From Megaleporinus macrocephalus (taxonomy: Eukaryota; Chordata; Actinopteri; Characiformes; Anostomidae): a stretch of DNA of 64,000 nt. The position numbers and the translations under genes were made by a program. Below are positions 25,606 to 37,500 of the stretch, one piece after another. The notes beneath the pieces are model-generated. The model ran no database searches. It was not told where the DNA came from and saw only the letters and a list, made by a program, of their open reading frames with translations. The first letter of the stretch is position 1, and each line of letters opens with the position of its first letter. The stretch spans positions 5,478,684 through 5,542,683 of the forward strand of contig CM038716.1 of NCBI GenBank assembly GCA_021613375.1, given 5' to 3'.

Positions 25606-25767
25606 TCAGTGCGTTTCGCTTTGACGGACAGGCGCTTCCTGTTTGCTCTGAAACTTCTCCCAGTACGCGGGGTCTTCGTCCGAAAGGGGCGTGGCTCCGG
25701 AGACCAGCTCACTGAAACTCAGCAGGGTGAATGTAGGGGGCGTGGCCTCAGACGAAGTCCCAGCATC
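25606..25767 (-). CDS. aasdhppt: aasdhppt exon 6 (last)
   Basis: 53 codons plus TGA; acceptor ccacacag|GAT. Contains FTLLSFSELVSGATPLSDED, matching the C-terminal tail of vertebrate orthologues. Confidence 0.92.
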   Translation of the reverse strand, partial: DAGTSSEATPPTFTLLSFSELVSGATPLSDEDPAYWEKFQSKQEAPVRQSETH

Positions 25768-28700
25768 CTGTGTGGAGTGAGAGAAGCTTGTTGTTGTAAA
25801 GTTGAAAACGATCCCGTGTGAACTGAGCATCGTTTGTTGTTTTAAAGTGTCTGAAACAACATTGAGCTTTTTTACGGACGGCGTTAACGGGACTCACATT
25901 AAAGACGAAACCCTCTGGCTTTCCCAGCGCCACGGCGACGTGATGATGTTTATCCAGTAAACACTCCTGCCGAGAGCGGAAAAACAGAACGCAGCATTTA
26001 CCAAGCATCAAAGAAATATATCAGCAGGCTTTTCACAGCATCCTCACCTTACCATCATCATCATATACCAATTACACTAAATCATATGCACTGCATAATG
26101 CCATAAAAACCTCCTAGGTCCTAGTGCACTGAAAAGTGAAGAGTCATAGTGAAAGTTTCAGACATTAGCCAAAGATAATGCACTACATACAGTGAACAGC
26201 ACATCGTCCTGGATATAGGCCAAAATAGTCAACTACACAGTGAATGGGCCATAGTTTTAGATACAAGCTGGAATAGTGCACTATCAGTAGTTTTAAGACA
26301 TAGGGTGAAAAGTGCACTATATAGTGAACAGGGCAAAGTTTTGGACATAAGCTGCAACAGTGCACTATATAGTAAGCATGGCATGGCTTTGGATATAGGC
26401 CAAAATAGCCAACTACACAGTGAATGGGCCATAGTTTTAGAAACAAGCTGGAATAGTGCACTATTAGTAGTTTTAGGAAATAGGCTGCGACAGTGCACTA
26501 TATAGTGAACAGGGCATGGATTTGAACATAGGCCTAAATAGTGCACACTATAGTAAACAGGGCACGGCTTTGGATATAGGCCTAAATAGTGCACTATATA
26601 GTGAACAGGGCACGGCTTTGGATATAGGCCTAAATAGTGAACTATATAGGCCTAAATAGTACACTATATAGTGAACAGGGCATGGATTTGGACATAGGCC
26701 AAAATAGTAAACTACACAGGAAATGGGGCATAGTTTTAGATACAAGTCAGAATAGGACACTATTAGTGGTTTTAAGACAAAGGGTGAAAAGTGCACTATA
26801 TAGTGAACAAGGCACGGTTTTAGACATAAGCTGCAACAGTGCATGCTTTCGGACGTAGGCCTAAATAGTGCACTATATAGTAAACAAGGCATAGATTTGG
26901 ACATAGGCCTAAATAGTGCACTATATAGTGAACAGGGCACAGCTTTAGGATATAGGCCTAAATAGTGCACTATATAGTAAACAAAACATAGATTTGGACA
27001 TAGGCCTAAATAGAGCACTATATAGTGAACAGGGCATAGATTTGGACGTAAGCCTAAACAGTGCACTATATAGTGAACAGGGCATGGATTTGGACATAGA
27101 CCTAAATAGTGCACTATATAGTGAACAGGTCACAGCTTTGGACATAGACCTAAATAGTGCACTATATAGTGAACAGGGCACGGCTTTGGACGTAGGCCTA
27201 ATTAGTGCACTATATAGTTCACAGGGCACGGCTTTGGACGCAGGCCTGAATAGTGCACTATAGAGCGAACAGGGCACAGCTTTGGACATAGACCTAAATA
27301 GTGCACTATATAGTGAACAGTGCATGGATTTGGACTTAGGCCTAAATAGTGCACTATATAGTGAACAGGGCACAGCTTTGTACATAGGCCTAAATAGTGC
27401 ACTATATAGTGAACAGGGCACGGCTTTGGACGTAGGCCTAAATAGTGCACTATATAGTGAACAGGGCCCAGATTTGGACATAGACGTAAACAGTGCACTA
27501 TATAATGAACAGTGCATGGATTTGGACTTAGGCCTAAATAGTGCACTATATAGTGAACAGTGCACAGCTTTGGACATAGACCTAAATAGTGCACTATATA
27601 GTGAACAGGGCACGGCTTTGGATATAGGCCTAAATAGTGCACTATATAGTGAACAGGGCACGGCTTTTAACATAGGCCTAAATAGTGCACTATATAGTGA
27701 ACAGGGCACGGCTTTGGACGTAGGCCTAAATAGTGCACTATATAGTGAACAGGGCATGGCTTTGGACGTAGGCCTAAATAGTGCAATAAATAGTGAACAG
27801 GGCACATCTTTGGACATAGGCCCTTAATATTTTGGAAGATAAGTCAAAATAGTGCATTATATAGTTGATAATAATTCATTCTTCTAAATGGGACACAACT
27901 TCAGACAGATCAAGGACATGATTAGCTGTTGTGTGTCTTGTGTCCTGTAGAGGGCGCTGTGCTGTTCTCTGTGGCTGGACGTTTGTCTCAGGGTGGTGTT
28001 TCAGAGGGACATGGCCTCCCTCAGGGACCAATGGGAACACACAGCGGGACACAGTGCACAAACACCAGCGTGGTTTCTGTTATTTTCACATTAAAGGACG
28101 AGTCAGGGACACTTTCACATGACCTGAGTGAGACAAATACACACTGCTCTACACACAGGCACATGTTTTTAAACAACCTCAGGACATTACCACAATATAT
28201 ATAATACTAATAACATATATGTATGAATGTCTACATATATACACAGATCAGCCATAATATTAAAACCACCTCCTCGTATCTACACACACTGTCCACTGTA
28301 TCAGCTTCAGTGACCATATACACTTACACTACACTTACAGACCAGTCCAGCTGTTTCTCTGTATACATGTTAGCCCCCTTTTACCCTGTTATTCAATGCT
28401 CAGGATCCCCACAGGACCACCACAGAGCAGTAATTATTTAGATGATGGGTCATTCTCAGCACTGCAGTGACACTGGAGGGTTTAAACACTGTGTCCACTC
28501 ACTGTCCACTATATCAGACACCCCTACCTTGCTAGTCCACCTTGTAGATGTAAAGTCAGAGACAGTAGCTCAACTGCTGCTGCACAGTATGTGTTCTCTC
28601 GTCCTTCATCAGGGGACACAGGACGCTGTCAACCAGACGCCATTGGCTGGGTGTTGCTGGTTGGTGGACTATTCTCAGTCCAGCAGTGATACTAAGATGT

Positions 28701-31700
28701 TTAAACACTCTAGCAGCAGCAGCACTGTTGTGTCTGATCCACTCACACTCGCACAACACACACTAACACACCACCACCAGAGTCACTGCAGTGCAGAGAA
28801 TGATCCACCTCCCTCATAGTAACCTGCTCTTGGGTTGTCATGTACTGAACTGAAACTACACTAAAACAAGTACAGAAACACAAACACACACACTGACAGG
28901 GTCTGTAAAGAGTGTGTGAGATAGAGCAGGCATGGTTTGGGGGGCGGGGGGCAGAGTGGTCTGGGAAACTGTAAGAATGTCATGTGAACAGTGGACTCTC
29001 TAACCTCATGGCCTTGATGATAACATGACATTTCTCTACCTCTTTCTTCTCTCATCCATCAGTCCTTCTATCTCTCTCTATCTCCACTCATCTATATCGT
29101 TTTATCTCTCTCTGTACTCTCTCTCTCTCTCTCTCTCTCATGTGGCCATGCGATAATTCACCAAATTCAGAATTCTGTTCAACACGGCAGCGCTTTAATG
29201 TGTTATAATGTTGATGATAGTGTATTAATGGTAATATGTTGAGTGTGAAAGTGTAATTGTAGAGACTTTGGGGCAACCCCCATTATGATAACACTCATAA
29301 TGAAATTTAAAATTTCATGATTTAATTCATCATTTTCTAAAGAATTAAAATTGCATTAAACAGAACTAAACTAAAACACAGCAATAGCTCAGATTTCATG
29401 ATGTGATAACTAAATTACACTTAATCTTAGTAATAGATCTCACAGTGAACCAAATCTTTTTCCAAAAAATCATCATTTATTAAAATACACTTAATCTCAG
29501 TAATAGATCTTTGTTCTAAAGAATCATAATTTAAACTAAACTTAATCTCAGTAATATATCTCACAGTGAACCAAATCTTTGTTCTAAAGAATCATAATTT
29601 AATTAAACTAAACTTAATCTCAGTAATAAATCTCACAGTAAACCAAATCTTTTTCTAAAGAATCATAATTGAATTAAACTAAACTTAATCTCAGTAATAT
29701 ATCTCACAGTGAACAAAATCTTTTTCTAAAGAATCATAATTGAATTAAACTAAACTTAATCTCAGTAATAGATCCCACAGTGAACAAAATCTTTTTCTAA
29801 AGAATCATAATTTAATTAAACTAAACTTGATCTCAGTAATAGATCCCACAGTGAACCAAATCTTTTTCTAAAGAATCATAATTTAATTAAACTAAACTTA
29901 ATCTCAGTAATATATCTCACAGTGAACAAAATCTTTTTCTAAAGAATCATAATTGAATTAAACTAAACTTAATCTCAGTAATATATCTCACAGTGAACAA
30001 ATTATAATTTAAGTGAACTAAACCTAAACTCAGTAATAGATCTCACAGTGAACCAAATCTTTTCTAAAGAATCATAATTTAATTAAACTAAACTTAATCT
30101 CAGTAATAAATCTCACAGTAAACCAAATCTTTTTCTAAAGAATCATAATTTAATTAAACTAAACTTGATCTCAGTAATATATCTCACAGTGAACAAAATC
30201 TTTTTCTAAAGAATCATAATTTAATTAAACTAAACTTAATCTCAGTAATAGATGTCACAGTGAACCAAATCTTTTCTAAAGAATCATAATTTAATTAAAC
30301 TAAACTTAATCTCATTAATAGATCTCACAGTGAACCAAATCTTATTTTTAAAGAATCAAAATTTAATTAAACTAAACTTAATCTCAGTAGAAGATCTCAC
30401 AGTGAACCAAATCTTTTTCTAAAGAATCATAATTTAATTAAACTAAACTTAATCTCAGTAATAGATCCCACAGTGAACCAAATCTTTTTCTAAAGAATCG
30501 TAATTTAATTAAACTAAACTTAATCTCAGTAATATATCTCACAGTGAACAAAATCTTTTTCTAAAGAATCATAATTGAATTAAACTAAACTTAATCTCAG
30601 TAGAAGATCTCACAGTGAACAAAATCTTTTTCTAAAGAATCATAATTTAATTAAACTAAACTTGATCTCAGTAATAGATCCCACAGTGAACCAAATCTTT
30701 TTCTAAAGAATCATAATTTAATTAAACTAAACTTAATCTCAGTAATATATCTCACAGTGAACAAAATCTTTTTCTAAAGAATCATAATTGAATTAAACTA
30801 AACTTAATCTCAGTAATATATCTCACAGTGAACAAATTATAATTTAAGTGAACTAAACCTAAACTCAGTAATAGATCTCACAGTGAACCAAATCTTTTCT
30901 AAAGAATCATAATTTAATTAAACTAAACTTAATCTCAGTAATAAATCTCACAGTAAACCAAATCTTTTTCTAAAGAATCATAATTTAATTAAACTAAACT
31001 TGATCTCAGTAATATATCTCACAGTGAACCAAATCTTTTTTCTAAAGAATCATAATTTAATTAAACTAAACTTAATCTCAGTAATAGATCTCACAGTGAA
31101 CCAAATCTTTTTCTAAAGAATTATAATTTATTTGAACTAAACTTAATCTCAGTAATAGATCTCACAGTGAACCAAATCTTTTTCTAACGAATCGTAATTT
31201 AATTAAACTAAACTTAATCTCAGTAATAGATCTCACAGTGAACCAAATCTTTTTCTAAAGAACCATAATTTAATTAAACTAAACTTAATCTCAGTAATAG
31301 ATCTCACAGTAACAAAATCTTTTTCTAAAGAATCATAATTTAATTAAACTAAACTTAATCTCAGTAATAGATCTCACAGTAAACCAAATCTTTTTTCTAA
31401 AGAATCATAATTTAATTAAACTAAACTTAATCTCATTAATAGATCTCACAGTGAACCAAATCTTTTTCTAAAGAATTATAATTTATTTGAACTAAACTTA
31501 ATCTCAGTAATAGATCTCACAGTGAACCAAATCTTTTTTCTAAAGAATCATAATTTAATTAAACTAAACTTAATCTCAGTAATAGATCTCAAAGTGAACC
31601 AAATCTTTTTTCTAAAGAATCATAATTTAATTAAATTAAACTTAATCTCAGTAATAGATCTCACAGTAAACCAAATCTTTTTCTAACGAATCGTAATTTA

Positions 31701-34519
31701 ATTAAACTAAACTTAATCTTAGTAGTAGATCTCACAGTGAACCAAATCTTTTTCTAAAGAATCATAATTTAATTGAACTGAACGTAATCTAAGTAATAGA
31801 TCTCACAGTAAACCAAATATTTTTCTAAAGAATCATAATTTAATTAAACTAAACTTAATCTCAGTAATAGATCTCACAGTGAACCAAATCTTTGTTCTAA
31901 AGAATCATAATTTAATTAAACTAAACTTAATCTCAGTAATATATCTCACAGTGAACCAAATCTTTTTTTAAAGAATCATAATTTAATTAAACTAAACTTA
32001 ATCTCAGTAATAGATCTCACAGTGAACCAAATCTTTTTCTAAAGAATCATAATTTTATTAAACTAAACTTAATCTCAGTAATAGATCTCACAGTGAACCA
32101 AATCTTTTTCTAAAGAATCATAATTTAATTAAACTAAACTTAATCTCAGTAATAGATCTTAAGACTTAGTAATTGATCTTATAGTGAACCAAATCTTTTT
32201 CTAAAGAATCATAGATGACTAGAACTGAAATGATTCACTGTAATGGTTAAGATGTTGCATAGAATCAAATCATTTTCGAAAGAATCAGAATTGCACTAAA
32301 CAGAACTGAACCAAAACACGATAATAGCTGAGATTTCATGGTGCACTGAATTGTTTACTAATCTGAATGCAATGAAATGTTGTAAAGTCTGAGATTCAAA
32401 CACAGAGACACTTTTTAGTACATCGATATACGGTTTTGGACACATCCAGTTTAGATTTCATTTTGAACTAAACCAGGGGTTCCCAACCTTTTGCAACCCA
32501 AGGCCCACTTAACCCACCCCAAAACTTTCCACGCCCCCCAGAATATTTTTATTGCCATTTAAAACCAAATATAGTGCAACCATCCATACGACCTGTGAAA
32601 CTGACTGCATAATCACACAACAAAAGAAACAAACCATTTACAGCACTTTTTATCACTCACCCAATGAGATGGCTCAACAGCTTTAGCATTATCGGTTCCA
32701 GAGCAAGCCAATTCAATTCAAGGGTCTTTTTCCTGCTTTGGTATTCTTTAAGTTTGTTCTCAAAAAATTCCACAGGTTTAGATGCATACTCACTGTGTTT
32801 AGTCTCCAAATGTCGACGTAACATGGTTGGCCTCAATGCTTCATTTGCCAAGACCTCCGAACACACAATGCAGAGCGGTAGCGGCTCGTTTTCTAGCTAC
32901 TCACTGCTGTATTTTCTTCTTTTCCATTTATGCTTGTATTTCTCGGTTCACTCAGTAAGAGATACAGCGGCTGCTTCACTTGTAGATGGTCCAGCTTCGG
33001 GGTCTTTTGTTGTCAAAGACCCTGTTTTTAACCATTTATCCATGATGTGTACACAAGACAACATCTTCACTCAGACTGAAGTAGCTAACTAACTAGCTAG
33101 TTAATTCACTAGCTAGCGCTGCATGTCATGTGACTGTACTACGCCAAACCAATCAAAGAACTCAAAACTACACACCATTTGTTTTGCAAATAAACAAACT
33201 AAATATGCTAAACTATCTATTTATTGGAGAAAAAATAGATAGTTCGCGGCCCACAGATTGAAAACCACTGAACTAAACAGTTTTCTAAAGAATTATAATT
33301 TAATTGAACTGAACTAAACCTAATCTCAGTACTAGTTGAGATCTCTCAGTGAACCCATTCTTATTCTAAAGAATCATAGATGACCAGAACTGCAATGATT
33401 CACTGTAATAGTTGAAAGTTCATACAGAATTGAATCATTTTCTAAAGAATCATAATTGAATTGAACAGAACTGAGTTAGATCACAGTAACGGTTGAGATT
33501 TCACAATGAACCGAATCGTTTTTAAAGAATCATAACCGACCAGGACTAAGCCGCTTCACAGTAATAGTTGATATTTTATATTTCTAAAGAATCTAAAGAG
33601 TCATAACCAAACAGATCACAGCTGAGGTTTCAGACAGAATCAAATCACTCTCCACCGAATCATTACTAAACTGAACCAATTGAATCACACTAACAGCTGA
33701 GTTTTCATGAATCACTGAATCATTTACTTATTTGAATCAAAATGTGGTGATGTCCCGCCTCACCTCAAACGTCCAGCTGTCCTCCTCCTCCTCGTCCAGG
33801 TGCATCCTGGTCTGGCGGTAGACCAGCCCTTCCTGCAGCTGATTGGGTGAGATGTGAAACTCCACCCTCTGGAGGTTGAAGCCCAGTCCTGAACCGATTG
33901 CCTTGATGAAGCTCTCCTTCAAGGCCTGTGATAGACAGAGTGATATACCAATCAAAGCATGCGGATACAGTAGATCCTGGAATACCGTTTCTTAGGATTT
34001 CATTGGCCAGTTCATACAGGATCAGCCTGGATCAAAACATCATCATCAATGCCGGACATTCACATCAGCGTAAAGATTCAAATGAACCCCATTCAAACAA
34101 ACTAATAACAGAACTAACTCCCAGTTACTGTCAGACAGAGCAGCTCTAAACTACTACAGTGGCATTTGAGCACAAGAAGACCCACACCAGCAGGAGTGCA
34201 ATCAAAAACCTCACAGCAATCACCCCACCAGGGGACCCCCGCAACAACTTGGACCCCATCTGCTGAAACTGAGGATGGTCCTGGTTCAGCCAACTGTAGA
34301 AGGCAACTGATTAAGAGGAGCAAAGGGTGGTCAATAACAGCCCAGATTATAACCCCCTACCCTCATAAACCAAATCCAGCTCCTATAGAGCTTCACAGAC
34401 CATCACAGACTCAACAGCATCACTGAGTCATGTGTGAGAGTGATGATATTATGTTGCCACAGCAACAGCGATCAGCATGAGAACAATCAGCATGCCTCAT
34501 CCTTGGATGACACACTCCA

Positions 34520-34581
<62 letters not shown>

Positions 34582-37500
34582 ATACACATACACACAATGG
34601 TAAACAGCTCAGTGTGTGTATGTATGTGTGTATGTGTGCTCATTAAAGGGCCCATACGAATTTCCAGGGACACACCAGAAATCAATCTCTTTTTAAAAAT
34701 TAAACAGTTGGACGCAGTACGTAAACACAGACTCGTTTCAAAGCGTACCGTTCACTCTTTGGTACATACAGACGAGGCTAATCCAGCACATCTACATCTA
34801 ATTTACAGGGGACTCGTAGGCTATGGGCCCTTTACAGGTTTGTATGGACATGTAAGCGTGCACGGTGTGTGATGTTCCAGTGTGTGTGCTTGCATGAGTG
34901 CATGTGTGACCTGCTGTGGCATGTCTGCTACACCAGGATGCGGTCACCATGGTTACCCAGTGCCTGTAGAACATATGGAGTTGTTCCCAGTCTGACCCGG
35001 CTGATCGGATTGTCCTCCACTCCAGCTCTGTGAACTGCCTGGTCATGATCCGGAAAAAATCCGGCACCGAGCTGCTGCCTGACGAGACACACAAACACGT
35101 AAATAAATCAATCAATCAATAAATACAAAATACACACACACATCTTTATGTATATGTTTATTTATTTATTTATATATATTCTCTAAATTGTGTTCCATTC
35201 AGAGAAATTATGGAGCCACAGAGACATCTGGTGGTCATCAGTGGACTTGCAGCTCACGTGTTTTTTTTTTTTTTTAATCTATTTATTTTTTTTACATTAT
35301 TGTAGGCTGAATGGGTGGGGCTAAACTGCTGTCGGCTGAATGGGTGGGGCTAAACTGCTGTAGGCTGAATGGGTGGGGCTAAACTGCTGTAGGCTGAATG
35401 GGTGGGACTAAACTGCTGTAGGCTGAATGGGTGGGACTAAACTGCTGTAGGCTGAATGGGTGGGACTAAACTGCTGCACGCTGAATGGGTGGGACTAAAC
35501 TGCTGCACGCTGAATGGGTGGGACTAAACTGCTGCAGGCTGAATGGGTGGAACTAAACTGCTGTACGCTGAATGGGTGGGACTAAACTGCTGTACGCTGA
35601 ATGGGTGGGACTAAACTGCTGTAGGCTGAATGGGTGGAACTAAACTGCTGTACGCTGAATGGGTGGGACTAAACTGCTGTACGCTGAATGGGTGGGACTA
35701 AACTGCTGTAGGCTGAATGGGTGGAACTAAACTGCTGTACGCTGAATGGGTGGGACTAAACTGCTGTAGGCTGAATGGGTGGAACTAAACTGCTGTAAGC
35801 TAAATGGGTGGGGCTAAACTGACATAGGCTGAGTAGGTGGAGCTAAACTGACATAGGCTGAATGGGTGGGGCTAAACTGCTGTAGGCTGAATAGGAGGGG
35901 CTAAACTGCTGTAGGCATAATAGGTGGGACTAAACTGACATAGGCTGAATGGGTGGGTCTAAACTGGTGTAAGATGAATGGGTGGGACTAAGTAACTGTA
36001 GGCAGAATAAGAGGAGCTAAACTGCTGTAGACTGAATGGGTGGGGTTACCTGCTATAGAATGAATAGGTGGGGCTAAACTGGTTTAGGCTAAATGGGAGG
36101 GGCTTATCGGTATCTCTTTACTCTGTCAGTGCTTAAACTAACCCTCAACTTAAAGTTGGGTGATAAATGATGCTACTTTACATTACAGTACTCATTTCCG
36201 AGTGTATGGTGCATGTGGTCAGTCTTTAAAGATTTTTTTTTCCATATTTCAACAAATGTGACCTAAAACATAATATTATAACATTTTCACAAGAAAGACA
36301 TGAACGCTTACAAAGGAACCCAGAGTAACATCTAAGCTCTGTCACTGAGGCTAATGTTAATGTTCATAATTTTTCTCTAACATCAAGAGATCACTGAACA
36401 ACCGCATTATGCATGAAAAGGTTACAATAAAAAAAACACTGTGACCTTTCAGTTTTTGGCTAAAAATCATTCAGACAGGTGAAAAGGCTATTGGAAACTA
36501 TTTTGTAACTGGATGAAACCAAAATAAACCTTTTTGGCTTATATGAGAAAAAGGAAGCGGTAGCATTCCAGCATAAGAACCTCATCCCATCTGTGAAACA
36601 TGGTGGTGGTAGTATCATGGTTTGGACCAGGAGGACTTTCGATCACTGATGAAACACTGTATTTATAATTACACCAGCAAATTATAAATTAAAGTGTTAG
36701 GACATCTGTCTGTGAACTCTAAGCGTACAAGTCATTCTAGCACAGAATAAAGCTAATGTAAAAGAATAGAATCAGGACCGTAATCCTATAGGACTGTTGT
36801 GAAGGGACCAGTGTGAACCCACCAACATCTCTATTCTGAAGCTGTTCTATACTGAGGAATGAATTTAAATTCCTCCATGCTGGAGTGATCAACAGTTACC
36901 GGAATATTTTTGCAGCTGCAGCTATTGCTGGGGGTCCACATACTTTGCCATTCACAGATATGTAATATTGGATAATGTTTCTCAACACACAAATTACCAT
37001 TTAAGGTGTTTGTATATCATTTGTTTAACTGGTTTCCCGTCAAATACTATTATTACTATGTTTTGATCTATAGTTATGCAGAAATGTAGATGTGTGGTGA
37101 CTGTGCTGTACATACACAGATGAGTCATATTTAAGCTGTTCCTCTGACAATGCTGTGAGAAATCCGAAAAAAAAATATCCCAAAAAAAAAAAAATAAAGG
37201 TAAGCCCTGACCCTGCACAGCTATCAGGTAGGGGTGTAAGAAAATATTGAAATATTGAATATCAGAATATTGTGTTTCATGATACTGTATTGATTCTCAA
37301 AAACAGAGTATCGACACACAGATTCCTGGCAGACAGTGAATCAGTGTGTGTTGTGTTTAAACCTCTGACCACTAGATGGCAGTGTTGTAATCCATTTTCA
37401 GTTCACTCCAACATTAACAAGCAGCACAAGGGCGCAATGCTATTGTAAGCATTTGGCAAAACTGTTTATACAGTGCTGTGTTTTAATAGTAGATTTGAAA

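Noticed and set aside
26945..27827. 290-codon minus and 181-codon plus frames of 16-residue repeats
   Set aside because: Produced by a 48-bp tandem repeat inside an aasdhppt intron; both strands open, with no start context or splice support.
32664..33092. 142-codon plus frame
   Set aside because: Antisense to the ZBED/hAT fragment on the minus strand; no domain of its own.
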